A DNA stretch of 64,000 bases from Cladorrhinum sp. PSN259. Its lineage: Eukaryota; Ascomycota; Sordariomycetes; Sordariales; Podosporaceae. The translations under genes were made by a program, and so were the position numbers. How positions within the stretch are numbered: position 1 is the stretch's first letter; every line of letters begins with the position of its first letter. The notes under the pieces were generated by a model that was not told where the DNA came from, searched no databases, and worked only from the letters and a program-made list of their open reading frames with translations. Below, one piece after another: positions 51,716 through 63,778 of this stretch. The stretch lies in assembly GCA_033725935.1 (NCBI GenBank), contig MU867106.1, positions 245,868 to 309,867 of the forward strand, written 5' to 3'.

Positions 51716-53043
51716 ATGGGAAAGACACAGTCAAAGGTTGAACAAACTTTGGATCCGTCAAAGTCTTCCCAGACAACGACGGAAGCACCTGCCCCAGTCC
51801 ACACCGCATTCCCAAGAGTCGACATGGACTTCTTGATTCAACCACCGGACGAAGCCAGCATCAAGCGACCATGGATGCAGCTGTCAAATCTGATTGATTC
51901 GCACGTGCAGGCATTCTACAACGGCAGCGGCGAGCTGGGGTACAAGAGAGAGTCTATCAGGGAAGACCTGCACGAGTTTGACATCGTGCACGATGCCCGA
52001 GACATCGATGAACTCACCGAACTGCTTTACAGCACAACCCACAGAAAACTGGGACTACGAATTTGCATTGCAAGAGCAGTACTTTCGAGTATTGACTTCC
52101 GCAGTCATCCAAGAGCAACTTCGCTGGATCATGAAGTCGTCGCCCTCATGAGACGCTTCCATCAACTCAATCCAAACCCAAGTCCAGGTAAGTTTTTCCA
52201 CACCATTCCCCAATCACCTGATGGTTACTGAAATGTAGTACAGAAGAAGAAGCTGCAATCTCGCAGTGGAGGATCATAACCGCCTCATTTCTTGCTTCAG
52301 GATCCAAGGACTTGAGAGAAGCAAGATTGCCCTGCGAGGGGCTCCTGATCGACTTCCTCAAAATGTTTAGACGAGGATCTGACTCTCGTGGTGGAGAAGA
52401 CCAAGATTGGAGAGGCAGTATTAGAACGATTGTTCTGCAAGGGGTAGATGTTGGGGAGAAGCTGTTTTGTCATCCTTCAACTTGGTCCTTTGCCTGGAAA
52501 GCCACGCCAATCGTCACCAGGCCATTAACCATAAATGGCACAGATCCAACATCATATTTCACCCATGACAGAACCAACCCTTCGCCCATCATCATATTCC
52601 CGGCTCTGATCGAAACGGCCATCCAAACTGGGAACGATACAAGGCCGGAGCCTAATGTTGTTCAAGCAGCAGACACCGGGTGCGGGCTGGTTTTCTTTCG
52701 CGGAGAAATAATCCCCGCAGCACACTTTTTGCCTATGGACGGGACAGCAAACCGTGCATCGCCTGGATTACCGGTATATCTTGACGTTGAACAGGTGCCA
52801 GCAGTCATGGCGCACAGGACAGAGAGTGGAAGCAGTCGGAGCAAGAGAAAAGAGTCATCAAGGAGGCATCACACACCCGAGACTTATGTATTACTGAATG
52901 ATCGTTTTCCAAAGCCTCTGAGGCGGTCTTCTACCATGGAGGGTCCACAACCGCCGGGAAGAAGTGGCACGAGTCGATCCATGGAAGGGGAGAGCGACTC
53001 AAGGTCCTCTGGCCGACGGAGGATAGGGAGATATACGGCCTAA
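51716..53043 (+). CDS. uncharacterised protein with N-myristoylation-type start
   Basis: CDS join(51716..52187, 52244..53043), 423 aa. The start MGKTQSK fits the N-myristoylation consensus (Gly2, Ser6), suggesting membrane attachment. Residues 40-160 are helical and look like a folded domain (RPWMQLSNLIDSHVQAFY, then DIDELTELLY). The 56-nt intron has GTAAGT, TTACTGAAATG and TACAG. The middle part (about 165-290) contains ITASFLASGSKDLREARLPCEGLLIDFLK and hydrophobic stretches. The tail (about 300-423) is Ser/Arg/Pro-rich and disordered. I do not recognise the domain. The divergent arrangement with an Hsp70-like gene next to a HET gene hints at, but does not show, a shared stress or recognition role. 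Confidence 0.65.
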
Positions 53044-53901
53044 AGGATGGCAGATCAGTTCGAGCATAGTTTAGTATCATTATACAAAGGAGTAGTATTT
53101 CGATGGAATTTCACCGAATTTGAATGATTAACGAATTCATGGCCTTCTATGATGAAGACATTTGTCCGCTATCACGATAGCTCAGTAGACACTGCTAGCC
53201 GTTCTCTTCCCCACGAACAACTGATCGACGGAGAACATGCATCCATGCTCCATTTTTTTTTTCCCATTCATGGATATGTAAGCCCTGCCATACCCTGTAG
53301 AAATCACCTGTTCTCCAAATTCCATTTGGTTGCACAGCCACCTTTGGAGGGAGGATTACAAACCAGCACTGCCGAGCCCAGCCTAAGCTGCAAGGCATCG
53401 GCCTTGAGTCGATCATTGCCTCGAGCTGGAGGTCTTCTGCCGCCTTCCCCAATGCAACCCAAAATATTTCGTATTGCTCTTTACTGGCTTTACTTGCTCA
53501 ATATTTGGGCGTGGCGGAGAAAACCGGCAATGGTGTGCTCGTCTTATCATCATGATGGATTTTCCATATCCGCTTTTGGTCGACGATGTAACCCCTAACC
53601 ACCCCGCGCATTGGCAGACAGATCCTAGCGTGATGATTCTGGCCGATCAAGACTGGATGCCTTAAAGTACACCTTGCCCTAGTTAAAGTCCATGGGGCTG
53701 GCTGCGGACATTCCAATGTACTGCCACATGAGGAACTTGAATCATTCCGCGTGCGCCAGCCGTGCAGGTGATGATACATAATCCGACTAACCTACCCGTA
53801 TTCTTTCTCAACATACCTTTTTTTTTTTGGCCTGTATCACATCTGACTTGAGATACAACTTTAAGTTTTAAAACACATTGTTTAGTAAACCTGCGGCCAA
53901 C
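53044..53901. other. intergenic region
   Basis: No supported gene. A T-run occurs at about 53819-53829. Open frames of up to 149 codons lack an obvious domain and overlap frames on the opposite strand. Confidence 0.45.
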
Positions 53902-54747
53902 ATGGCAGCCCTAGAACCAATCACCACGGTCCTCTCCCTGCTCAACGAAACCTTCACCCTCGCCCAAACAACCAGCGCCCTCATCTCTGCCCCGGAAGAA
54001 ATAAAACGCGCGGTCGAGTTGATCTACACGGTCCAGTGCGAGCTCGACCGGACAAAACTGCTCCGCAACCGCGCCTTTGACGTCCTGGACCCCGACGTCG
54101 CCCGCGACGAAACCTTCACGCAGATCCAGCACGCAATCAGAAAGGCGGACTCGGCAGTCACGGCCAGCAGCCACACGCTGACGGGCTCAAAGAAGAAGGA
54201 CAAGTACGGGAGCCTCAGGACGAGGTTCTCGTGGGTCGCCGGCGGCCAGAGGGTGTTTGACGGGAACGTGCAGGAGCTGCAGCTGCATCACATGACTCTG
54301 CTGCATTACATGAGTCTGCTGGAGCGGAAGCTTGAGAAGAGGGGTGTCAAGACGGGTCCCAGGCAGGTCCTGCCGTTTGGTGATTGTGAGGATGATCTTT
54401 CTGAGGGGGGATTGAAGTTGTTTGGTGGAGGTGGACTGTTGAGTCCTCCGCCTCCTCCTCCCGGGGCTGGTGATGGGATTAGTCTGTTGATTGGGCCTAG
54501 GAGGAGTAGGGAGTTCTTGCTTGGCGAGGGTGAGGAGGGACATGATAGCGGGATTGGGAGTGTGAGCGGTGGTAGTAGTGGTGATGAGGGGGATGGTGAC
54601 ACTGCTAGTAGGGAAGGAGGGTCTGCGGGGGCGACGGGGTTGAAGGCAAGAAGTGAGTTTACGGTCATGGTTCTTGAGCCTGATGATGATGATAAAGTTG
54701 ATGATGTGTTTTTGGAGAGGCTGAGCAGTAGGCAGCGACAGAGCTAG
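53902..54747 (+). CDS. uncharacterised protein with helical N-terminal domain
   Basis: Single exon, 281 aa from the ATG at 53902; upstream extension only by TTG. Residues 1-150 form an amphipathic helical array (MAALEPITTVLSLLNETFTL, then APEEIKRAVELIYTVQCELDRTK, then LHHMTLLHYMSLLERKLEKRG). This pattern recalls the N-terminal domains of fungal STAND/HeLo-type proteins, but I cannot assign it. Residues 165-281 are Gly/Ser/Pro/Asp-rich and disordered (LLSPPPPPPGAG, GSVSGGSSGDEGDGD). There is no NTPase domain, so it would be a stand-alone adaptor or effector module at most. Codon usage changes from strongly C-ending to G/T-ending along the gene, matching the low-complexity tail. Confidence 0.62.
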   Translation: MAALEPITTVLSLLNETFTLAQTTSALISAPEEIKRAVELIYTVQCELDRTKLLRNRAFDVLDPDVARDETFTQIQHAIRKADSAVTASSHTLTGSKKKDKYGSLRTRFSWVAGGQRVFDGNVQELQLHHMTLLHYMSLLERKLEKRGVKTGPRQVLPFGDCEDDLSEGGLKLFGGGGLLSPPPPPPGAGDGISLLIGPRRSREFLLGEGEEGHDSGIGSVSGGSSGDEGDGDTASREGGSAGATGLKARSEFTVMVLEPDDDDKVDDVFLERLSSRQRQS

Positions 54748-55813
54748 AGGTAGATACGGTGGCGGTTCATGAGATTCTCGTTTGGTAAATTTATGGCGTT
54801 CCTAATTTTTCATGTAGGTAGATCGATATATCATTATGCTATGGACAAGATCCAGTTTCAAGAAAGAAAAAAGTTTATGATAATGATATTATATGCTGTT
54901 AGCCCTTTATGAATGTATGTAGGGTTGAGGTTCGTTCATTCACAAATCCCGTGCCCCCCTCAACTGAAGTAACCGTCCACTTATTTAATTTAAGAGACCG
55001 TCAATTCAAAGATTGAAATTGTCCTACCCATACGGTAGTCCAGACACCTAGCCTTGACCCAAGATAGGCTTTTCTAAAAGATTAAAATAATAAAATGAAA
55101 CTAAACAAAAAACAAAGTTGTACCAACGGCTTTAAAAACATATCCTCAAAATACTAATAATAACTAACTACATGGAAAAAGAAACTAACTAATAGATCAT
55201 AATAAATTTCTTCAAAGCCTTTAAACCCGGGCCGAGGTACATGTAGCTTGGTGTTCAAAAGTCTTTGGCGTGGAGGTACTACAGTGTGCTGTAACAAATT
55301 TGAAGGTGTTTCTTCTTGGCTTTCTTGGATTTTTTCCGTTTCAACTCTTCCTCGGCTACAGAGAGGTAGTGTAAATATCGCGATTAGGAAAAAGTCTGCT
55401 CAGAGGGTTCACTTAAATAAACAAGTTCTCTATAAACCCGATAACTATCTGTCATATCAAGCAAACGTGAAAAGGTATCCGTATGTACGGACATGTACAT
55501 TGTTTTCAAATCAAACCCACGCTCCCAATGCCGCATCCCCGCTTGCGGGTTCAATCCTCGTAACAACGCAACAGTCATACCTTGGAAAACAGCAAAAGAA
55601 CAAAAAAAGAATAGAATAAAAAAAGAATAAGAAAGAGGTATTAAAAAAAAGAAGGGTCAAAAAATAAAGAATAACGGTAACTGACTGTGCCATTTGGCAA
55701 GAAATGGGCCGACGCGAAAGGTGTCTTCGAGAGGGGCAGGCCTTGGAAGCCTTTCTCATGCTCTAGCAGCTCACAAGGAGTGCATTGAACTAGGCCGCCT
55801 CATTGTCAGCCAT
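54748..55813. other. AT-rich intergenic region
   Basis: Over 1 kb, AT-rich, with an A/G-rich low-complexity stretch at about 55588-55672. No ATG-initiated coding sequence of note. Confidence 0.5.
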
Positions 55814-56901
55814 CTACTTGGATTCCTCGCATTTGTCATGCTCCTTATTCAGGTGAGCCATGGCCATCCCATATCCGGTGGAAATCTCGGGTTGATACCG
55901 GGAGTTTGTGGAAAAACGATGTAGGATATGCACGCCTTCATAGTCGAGATACACCGCGCCCGGGACGGAGCGACCTCTCCAAGAGCCGTTTGTTGTATCC
56001 ACGTGGGAGTCCCAGTATTCATCAACCTCCACCTCGACAGGATGACCTTGGCCAAAGTTCTTCCAGCTAGTGAAGATAATAGCTCGCTTCCAGATTGGGC
56101 CACCCGGCACAGGAACGACGCTGATGGCGTAGTCAGTGAAACAGCACGGGCAGCTTCTCCTATTTAGGTCAAGTCGGGTGGTTAGTCTTTATGCGGATAC
56201 CAAAAGGGGATGAAAGGCCAGGAGTCCACTCACACTGCACCCCAGTAGGTACTGGCCGAACACAGACATCCGTTATCATGGGTTAATGCACATTCTAGTT
56301 GCTCAGGGAGATGTTTAGGATCCATGATTTTGGAGCTGTAGCCACTGGCAGCACTTGAATCGATCGGCGCGCTGTAGGAGACAAAAGCCCCCGAGATCAG
56401 GAAGGGATACTCTGTATCCCATGAACGGTGGTGACAAATCGGCTCGGCGTGCAAAATGGTGTGACCAACTTCATATACGGTCTGGAAGGTGATCCGAGGA
56501 CGCTCCCCGGAGCCAGATGGGCTCATCACAGATGGCACCCACACATCTTCGTTCTTCATCAAGAGACACGTATGATTCCGGTTCAGATGGAACGCGGTAC
56601 TGGTGAATCCACGGTCTGATTCAAGGTTGAACGGCCGCTGGTTTACCAACTCGGCCACTTGGCGTAAAAACGGGCCAAGAACCAGGGGTTCACCTGCGTT
56701 GAAGTAATCATTAATCAGTTCGAAGACGTATTGGATGTCCCCCGAGTTTGGAATTCTGCAAGGGATTTGGATTTGGGAAACCAGATCCTGATCATCTTCC
56801 TCAACCTCAGTGACTGCATTGGGTTCAATATTGATACTTTGTTCCTTCTCCGCATTGCGGGCGTTATCCTTGGGACGGATAGCGAGCCTCAATTTGGCCA
56901 T
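55814..56901 (-). CDS. uncharacterised cysteine-rich protein
   Basis: CDS complement(join(55814..56159, 56234..56901)), 337 aa, ATG at 56901. The 74-nt intron has GTGAGT, GACTAAC and AATAG, and joins ...CLCSASTYWGAV to RSCPCCFTDYAISVV. The resulting sequence, with a C-rich stretch followed by TDY, resembles the second half of many Pezizomycotina F-box-associated proteins (RSCxxCxTDY). No F-box is visible at the N-terminus, which is acidic and disordered (about 1-50). The region after the cysteines (WKRAIIFTSWKNFGQGHPVEVEVDEYWDSHV) is aromatic-rich. A zinc-binding role is plausible for CLCS...CPCC. Function unknown. Confidence 0.65.
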
Positions 56902-58375
56902 GTTGGCTGATGGATCGTGATGGTAAATGGCAGGTGATACCGGTGACGTTTATGTTGGAAGGATGATTTTCGAGATGAAGAGATTCCTTTTTGGGAGAGG
57001 AAAAAAAAGTGTGCGAGGAATTTTTTATAGGCAGAGGTGTGTTTCGGTCGCTGTGGTATGGGTTATCTGATCGTCGCCACTGCTGACACAGTCGGTCATT
57101 CATGCCGCCACAGCTGGCTTGTTATCTTCAGCTGTCGTCAGAATGTGATGTCCGCTGCCAGTTGGCCAACGGTTCTCAGGACTGCTGCTGTCCTTGAGTT
57201 GAGCATGCATGTTGATATATGCGTGGATACAAGGCGTAGATAAAGCAAATTGTGTGAATTCTACCACCGAATGCGTATTATGGAACTTGCTCATCAGAGA
57301 GTTCCAACAGTTTCTCTGTAGATAAAGATTGAACCAAGCATCTGCGGGCTGTTTGAGGGAAGGTCCAACACGTAACCTTTTATCCAGGTCATGCAGGGTT
57401 CGGTAAGTTTCTGCCTTCATGCCCATTGACTGTGATGAGTTCAGGAAGGCGTTACCAGCCCGGAACCAACCGGCGGCATTGCATGGTCAAGATTCATCAC
57501 CATTTCCCAAAAGTTACTCCACTTATCGGCGGGTCTTGTTTGGCTCCCGTCGTGGTTTCCATAGTTTACTTCTCTCTTCCATCGCACATTATCTGTTGTC
57601 CTCCGTAGGGCACCTGCAAGAAAGAATGACTAAGTGTACAAAGTGGTAATATGGGCCTGGTGCTCACAATAAAAATAGCTATATGAGATGCCGAGGTTCT
57701 CATAAACAGCTCATTATTATAAATAGTCACAAATAAGAAATGGCTTCCAAAAAGGAAAGTTGGTCACACAGGCCTGGATGTTCAAAGAGAATTGAGTTTC
57801 AAATGATCCTGTCTGGCCACTGAATTGGTGAAAATGATGAAAACATTTGTCGGTCAAATTTTGATTTCCAAAACCAAGGAAATATATCCTGCAAAAGACA
57901 TCCACCGCCGATGATATTGGATAGAACTATAGGTGAACTGATCCCATTATTTATCTAGAATGAACATGAAATCACTGGTTATAACGCAAGTTTTGTTCCA
58001 GAGCTTATCAGCATGGATAATGTCAAATATCACAATTCATTTCGTGGTTGGTGTCGGGTTTCTAAAGTTTAGCTATTACGATTTACGTTGTTGGTATCGA
58101 GTTTTCATTTTACTTAACTTAAAGTTTTAAACCAGATTAAAGTTCACCCCTTCCCAAAGACTTTAATAAGGTAGTTCTCAACAAAATATCAATGACAACT
58201 AGAGTGTTCCTCCAAACTTCAGCCATTAGATAAGGTAGCAGCCTTATTTGACCGATGCAAGCCGTTTATCTTCAAATTGATTCATCTTGCCAACCGTCTG
58301 TTAAGATACATATGGACTTATTTTACCTTTGAAATTGGTGACGAACCAGGTAAGCCCAGGTATGGTTCATGGGGT
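56902..58375. other. gene-poor region
   Basis: About 1.5 kb. The only ATG-initiated frame above 70 codons (57419-57649) has no supporting motif. From about 57650 the sequence is AT-rich. I see no genes. Confidence 0.5.
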
Positions 58376-58630
58376 TTAAAGACAGTGAGATAGGGACGAA
58401 CTGATGAAAATATCTCTTGGCATTTTCAGCTTAATTCCATCTTCTTCCTTGGTGGCTTTGAGGGCTTCCCCAATCTTGCCGCGATCAAGTGATGCCTGGC
58501 AATATTGATAGGCACCAACCATATCCGTGATCACAAGATCATTCGGGTCAAAACGATACTGGTAGCTGAGTCCGACTTGTGGAGTATTGGCAGTCAGCAG
58601 TTGATTCAGAGATATCGGCGAAGATACCAT
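58376..58630 (-). CDS. small open reading frame, possible gene or exon
   Basis: 84 codons from the ATG at 58630 to a stop at 58376. The composition is protein-like (LSYQYRFDPNDLVITDMVGAYQYCQASLDRGKIGEALKATKEE could be a helical segment), but there is no recognisable domain and no clear promoter. It could be one exon of a larger gene, a relic, or chance. It lies in an otherwise empty AT-rich stretch. Confidence 0.25.
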   Translation of the reverse strand: MVSSPISLNQLLTANTPQVGLSYQYRFDPNDLVITDMVGAYQYCQASLDRGKIGEALKATKEEDGIKLKMPRDIFISSSLSHCL

Positions 58631-59133
58631 GATGCGTTCCTAATTATTCATGTCCAGAGAAGGACGGCATGTAATGAAGAGAAACGGAATGAGCCGGAGA
58701 TCAAGATTGAAACTGTCAAAACAGAAAAAAAAGAGAAACTAGGTATTTTCAACCTCCTTCTCGATTAGTAAAAACCCCATCCAATACACCGGGTGTGTGG
58801 GATTTTTGAGCTTGAGGATTCCAACTATTGATCCTTTAATGCAACCCAGAAAGCTGTCAGCGTCTGTTTGCATCAGGCAGAAGGCTTGAATCGCTTGCTC
58901 CCAAGACATCCAACGCCGCATTCTAGCCCTGTAATTCACAAGCAGTGGATTTAACCGTTGACTAGCGGCACCAATGTGACTTTAACCGTACCGTCACCGT
59001 GGCACGGGAATAACATCATGCCCGAGACATTAAAATATGAACACACCTTGAGATATATAAGCTGAAGCCCCAAGGCATTTGGAAGGAAAGGTTCTTAGCG
59101 CCAATAATTAAATACATTGCTGAATAGTGGAGG
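58631..59133. other. upstream region of carboxylesterase
   Basis: Promoter side of the carboxylesterase. GATATATAAGC at about 59051-59061 is a TATA-like element 73 bp before the ATG. No gene seen. Confidence 0.4.
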
Positions 59134-60946
59134 ATGCGGTTCACATTTTGCGCCCTGCTCCCTTTGGCGTTGGGCTTCTCTCAAAGCAAAGCCCCTCCTG
59201 ACACGACTCCGGTGGCGACAACACGCAATGGAACCTACGCCGGCCGCTACCTACCAGAGTTCAAACAAGATCTCTTTCTGGGGATCCCCTTTGGCAGATC
59301 ACCACGTCTAGCAAACCCAATCCCATGGAACGAAACGTGGAAAGGCACTCGCTCAGCAGAGTGGTACGGCTCAATATGCCACAACTTGGCATCTGACGAA
59401 GAGATGGCGAGGGCAAACGTCACAGGCATGTCCGAAGAATGCCTGAACCTCAATATTATCCGTCCGTCTCCAGAAACCATCAAAACCCACAAAGGCAAGC
59501 TCCCCGTGGTGGTTTGGTTTTATGGCGGAGGCTTCATCGACGGCTTCGGCGCCGACCTCAACTCCAACCTCTCCTACATCATTCAAGACAGTGTAGCCAA
59601 AGGGACACCAATCATTGGTATAACCATCAACTACCGCGTCGGTTTCCTCGGCTTCCCCGGAGGCGAAGAAATAGGGCAAGCAGGCGTCACGAACCTTGGC
59701 CTCAAAGACCAGCGACAAGCTCTCCTCTGGATACAAGAAAACATCGCCGCGTTCAACGGCGATCCCCGAAAGGTAACACTATGGGGCCAATCCGCCGGCT
59801 CCCAGTCCATCGTTCATCAACTCCTAGCATACAACGGCAGCACCTCCAACAGCAAACTCTTCCGTCAGGGAATCCTCGTCAGCTCGGCGGTAGGCATCGG
59901 CAACACCCACACCGCAACTCGACCAGGCCCAGTGGTGCAGGGTTACAATAACATACTCTTAAAAACCAACTGCTCCGACCTCGCCTGTCTCCGAACGGTA
60001 CCAATGTCATCACTGTGGGATGCAGCCCGCGTCGTTTCCCTCTCCAACTGGCGACCAATGGTAGACAGCGACTTCATCGCGCAGCCGCCGACGCTCCAAG
60101 TCCTAGCCGGGCAGTTTCCCCGAGACGTATCAATCCTGACAGGCAGCACAAACGACGAGGGATTCGTCTACGGCAACTTGGCTCCCGCTCTCGAAACAGA
60201 ACAAGAACTCTTCAACACCTTCAAGCAATCCATGACCTTGGCTCGAAACTCCACGATACAGAAAATCCTTGACCTGTACCCTAACGAGGGTCCACTACCG
60301 CCTTACGGGCTCCCCGTAACGAAACCAGAGGACAAATTCTGCCGGGAAGTAAAAGCCGCCGGTTTGCCTTGCGGAGCGCAGTACCGCCGTCTGACCTCCA
60401 TAATGGGCGATTTAGGATTCTTTTCCGGTCGCAGACTTTTGACTCGCAAGTTTGCAGAGAAGGGAATGACTGCGTATACCTACCGCTTCGATACCTGGCC
60501 TACTTCTTTCCCAATCGACACGAGGGGCAACACCAAGCCTGGTTTCGCGTGCCACGGATCCGATTATTCTTATTGGTTTGCTTGGGGGCCTGGACACAAT
60601 ATATACGGGAACAATCCTTCTGTTATTGAGTCGAGTGCGGCGCATAGAAGGCTGAGGGAGGGGATGAGCAGCATGTTGATTGCGTATGTTTATGACGGGG
60701 ATCCGAATAAAGGTCGAGGTATGTTTTTGACATCCATAGAGAGAAATCTGTTTGGGGGGGTTGCTGACGAGAAACACAGTGAAAGAATTCCCCGAGTGGC
60801 CGAAATATAGTGCGAAGAACCCGAGGAACATTGTGTTTAACGCGACTGCTACGCCGGATGTTCTGAATGTTCATCTCGAGAAGGATACGTGGAGGGAGGA
60901 GGAGATGGCGCTCTGGTGGACCTATCCTATGGAGTTGGATGTGTGA
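59134..60946 (+). CDS. secreted type-B carboxylesterase/lipase
   Basis: CDS join(59134..60718, 60780..60946), 583 aa. Signal peptide MRFTFCALLPLALGFSQS. The oxyanion-hole motif is WFYGGGFIDG. The nucleophile elbow is LWGQSAGSQS (S220). The acid is in STNDEGFVYG (E342) and the histidine in ACHGSDYSYW (H474), so the full triad of the carboxylesterase type B family is present. Early EECLNLNIIRPS is the usual family element. The 61-nt intron (GTATGT, TGCTGACGA, CACAG) restores the C-terminus NKGR-VKEFPEWPKYSAKNPRNIVFN. Several N-glycosylation sites are present. It should hydrolyse esters outside the cell. Two other starts in the region are shadows. Confidence 0.93.
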
Positions 60947-62177
60947 GCCCCGTCGAGCCTGCGTGATCACTGTCCGGTTGAAGTCGGCGGCGGGAGAGTT
61001 CCGCAGATGTGGAGGGGCGTCATTGCTCGAATTCGCTGGGTTGGGGATGAATGTTGGAAGGATGTACATTACTGGTGCTGATGGGCTGGAATAATGACCC
61101 TAAGAAAGCCGTTGTGGCAAATTTAACCGTTCGAGCCGTTGTGGGAGCGTTTATCCGCACGTTCAGTGTAGGTTTAGTAGCTGCAAGGCACAGGGCTTAT
61201 CTGTGTGGGAGTGGACGGCCATGCCATGGCAGGTTTGTTGTGGGTGTGGGTTTGCAGATGCCATGACTGAGTGTGGTGTGGTGTGGCGGCTATGTGGTTG
61301 AAGATGGATGAAAGAGGTCCAGGCCGGCCAGCACTTGGAAGATCCAAGCCACTGCCTGTACCTGGCCCACCAAGGAACGCCCAATCCAGATTTAATCTGG
61401 CTTCCCGCCTGTAGCCAGAAAGTTCAACGTTTTCATCTTCAAAGTTTATTCCACTGAACAGCTTTTCTTTTTGGGACATCAATTTGACTTTATGAAATCA
61501 TTGATACCGTCGGTGGCTACAAGTAAGATTGATGACAAATATTTGAGATCCAACTGACGCTTCCACTCACAAGACAATTCGTCACCATCTCGGGGCAATA
61601 ACCAGCGAACCGAAGACAACGGTAACTGAGACGATAGAAACCACAGATTATCAGGACAGCAAGTAGTTCTGTCAGCAAATGGAGTCCTTGTTCCGTCCTT
61701 AGGTAGTTGAGGAGTCATTCATGTTGTGCACGTCATCATAGTTAAACTAAACTTGAAGCTATTCCTAAACCGAGATGCATCAGGTCGGGACAAGTATCCG
61801 GCCACTCGGCCCGTGATGGCAGAATCTCGGCTTCGCACCGAGCTTCGTATGCTCCTGAATGCCGCCAAGGACGGCTAGCATCAGCTTGTGACCCCATAAT
61901 GGGGTGGCACAAGACCCAAGAAGAGGGGGCAGGTTGCATTCACTGCGGAAGTCATTATGCCGATTACAGGCATGTATTGGACATCCTTCCTTGGCGATCT
62001 GTGACCAAAGACCTTCGAACACTTTGAACTCTGGGATATCGGAGGAAGCCTTCACCCTGTATAATTACTACGGGATGCCCACATCCCATCATAGCAAAGC
62101 ACACCTACCTTCACTCTGCCTTTAGAGACTTTTCTAGCCTCGATCGTCTCCTCAACTTATCCCCACAACTCATCAAC
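60947..62177. other. gene-free region
   Basis: About 1.2 kb between two plus-strand genes, with only short frames lacking motifs. It includes the promoter of the nucleotidyltransferase-fold gene, with pyrimidine-rich sequence before the start. Confidence 0.5.
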
Positions 62178-62984
62178 ATGGAGGGCATTGCCGACCACCA
62201 CAAGCAAACCATCCACAAGGTAGCCGATCACTTCCGCAACCTCAACGACCCTGCCATCATCGCCTTCATCCTCACAGGTTCCATAGCCCACGGGTTTCAA
62301 ACTCCTTCATCAGACGTCGACGTCCTCCTCGTCCTCACCGAGGAAGCCTACCAAGCTCGCGTGGAATCAGGAGACGTAACCTTTGTCAGACACGACCTTG
62401 CAACCTATGAAGGCGGCTACATCGACGGCAAATACATCTCAGTCTCCTTTATCGATTCAGTCTTGGAAAAAGGAAGCGAGCCCGCTCGGTGGGCTTTCCA
62501 AGGCGCTTCGGTCATTTGGGCCACGACCCAAAAGGACGAAATCGAAAAGAAAATTGAACAACTGGTGAGATACCCGGCCGAGGACAAGTCAGAGAGAATC
62601 AAACGGTTCAGGGCGCAGGTGGAGATATGGAGGTGGTACTGCTCCGAGGCGAGAAAAAAGGAGAACAAGTACCTCTTGACGGTGGCGGCGGGCAAGTTGG
62701 TTCTGTTCGGCGGAAGGTTGATTCTGGCGCACAATGAGCTGTTGTATCCGTATCACAAGTGGTTCTTGAGGGTGTTGAGTCAGGCGAGAGAGAAACCGGA
62801 GGGGATTATGGAAAAGATTGATCAACTGCTGAGCGATCCCTCCGAGACGAATACTGAGGGGTTCTACGAGATGATTGTTGGGTTTAGGGAGTGGGAAAAG
62901 CCAAAGTTCCGGTTTGGGGCGCAGTTCATGGAGGACAGCGAGCTGAATTGGTTGCATTTGGGGACGCCAGTTGATGATATATAG
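62178..62984 (+). CDS. nucleotidyltransferase-fold protein
   Basis: Single exon, 268 aa. The N-terminal domain carries the nucleotidyltransferase signature LTGSIAHGFQTPSSDVDVLL (G34-S35 then D46-x-D48), i.e. the GSx and two-Asp metal site of the polymerase-beta superfamily. A helical C-terminal domain follows (ERIKRFRAQVEIWRWYCSEARKKENKYLLTVAAGKLVLFGGRLIL), as in the antibiotic-adenylyltransferase-like members. No signal peptide. Fungal relatives are uncharacterised; a transfer of a nucleotide to a small molecule or RNA is expected from the fold. The two aspartates are present, and the third catalytic carboxylate is not obvious. Confidence 0.82.
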   Translation: MEGIADHHKQTIHKVADHFRNLNDPAIIAFILTGSIAHGFQTPSSDVDVLLVLTEEAYQARVESGDVTFVRHDLATYEGGYIDGKYISVSFIDSVLEKGSEPARWAFQGASVIWATTQKDEIEKKIEQLVRYPAEDKSERIKRFRAQVEIWRWYCSEARKKENKYLLTVAAGKLVLFGGRLILAHNELLYPYHKWFLRVLSQAREKPEGIMEKIDQLLSDPSETNTEGFYEMIVGFREWEKPKFRFGAQFMEDSELNWLHLGTPVDDI

Positions 62985-63778
62985 GTAGATATATGGTGGA
63001 TCACGTTGGGTGGTACAAATAGCCTGTTCGTCGAATGGTCTGCTCTGGCTTGTACATGATCGTGTGCTGAGCTGCCCAAAGGGGCAATTACCTCCCAAAA
63101 TTCTATCAGCGCTGCTCTGGGCTCCAGAGGCATTGTCCAATCTGTAAACGTCTCTTATAGGTGCAAAGCCCATCGTGGCTACGCAATGGAAGGTTGCAGT
63201 GGTAAGCTCAGCGATCGGGTCGGTCGAAGTCCCAGAAGCCTCTGCCCAAGTCAAAGATGTTGTATTATTGCCGCCACGCCAGTTCCAGTTCAGAAATAAA
63301 ATCACATTCCTGCAGTCCGAAAGTGGCTCCACAGAGTCCCGATTCCCAATGACGGGCCCTCCTCCACTCAGGTGGACACACGATAAGTACAACGCCATTT
63401 GCGTCACTGATGGCCACCGTGAAGACCACAGCTCTTTTTCTTTTTCGGTATCCTGAAGCAACTCCTTGCCCAGAGCGCGTGGTGCCTCTGAAGTGTAAAT
63501 CCCTTCATGGCCGGCAACGGAGAAACTTGGGCAGGGTTAAGCTCGGCATTTCTCTTTCTCCTTCCTCCACCGTCTCGTGCATGTCAATGAGCAGACGGAC
63601 GGTTGATGGAAACACAGACTCACTGGAATTTTTCTCCTGGTGAAGGTTTTCGCGTGCAAGCCGCACAACCACAAGACCCACGGCAACCACACTCCCAAGC
63701 AGCCACAACCAAACTTTCCCACCAAGACTCGCCCTTCATAAGCAAAAAATTCGGGCTCAGCTTTCACCAAATTGGAAC
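62985..63778. other. gene-free region
   Basis: No supported gene. Minus-strand frames extending from the gene above are shadows. Confidence 0.45.

Noticed and set aside
57419..57649. 76-codon ATG frame
   Set aside because: No motif, no splice or promoter support; could be chance in non-coding DNA.
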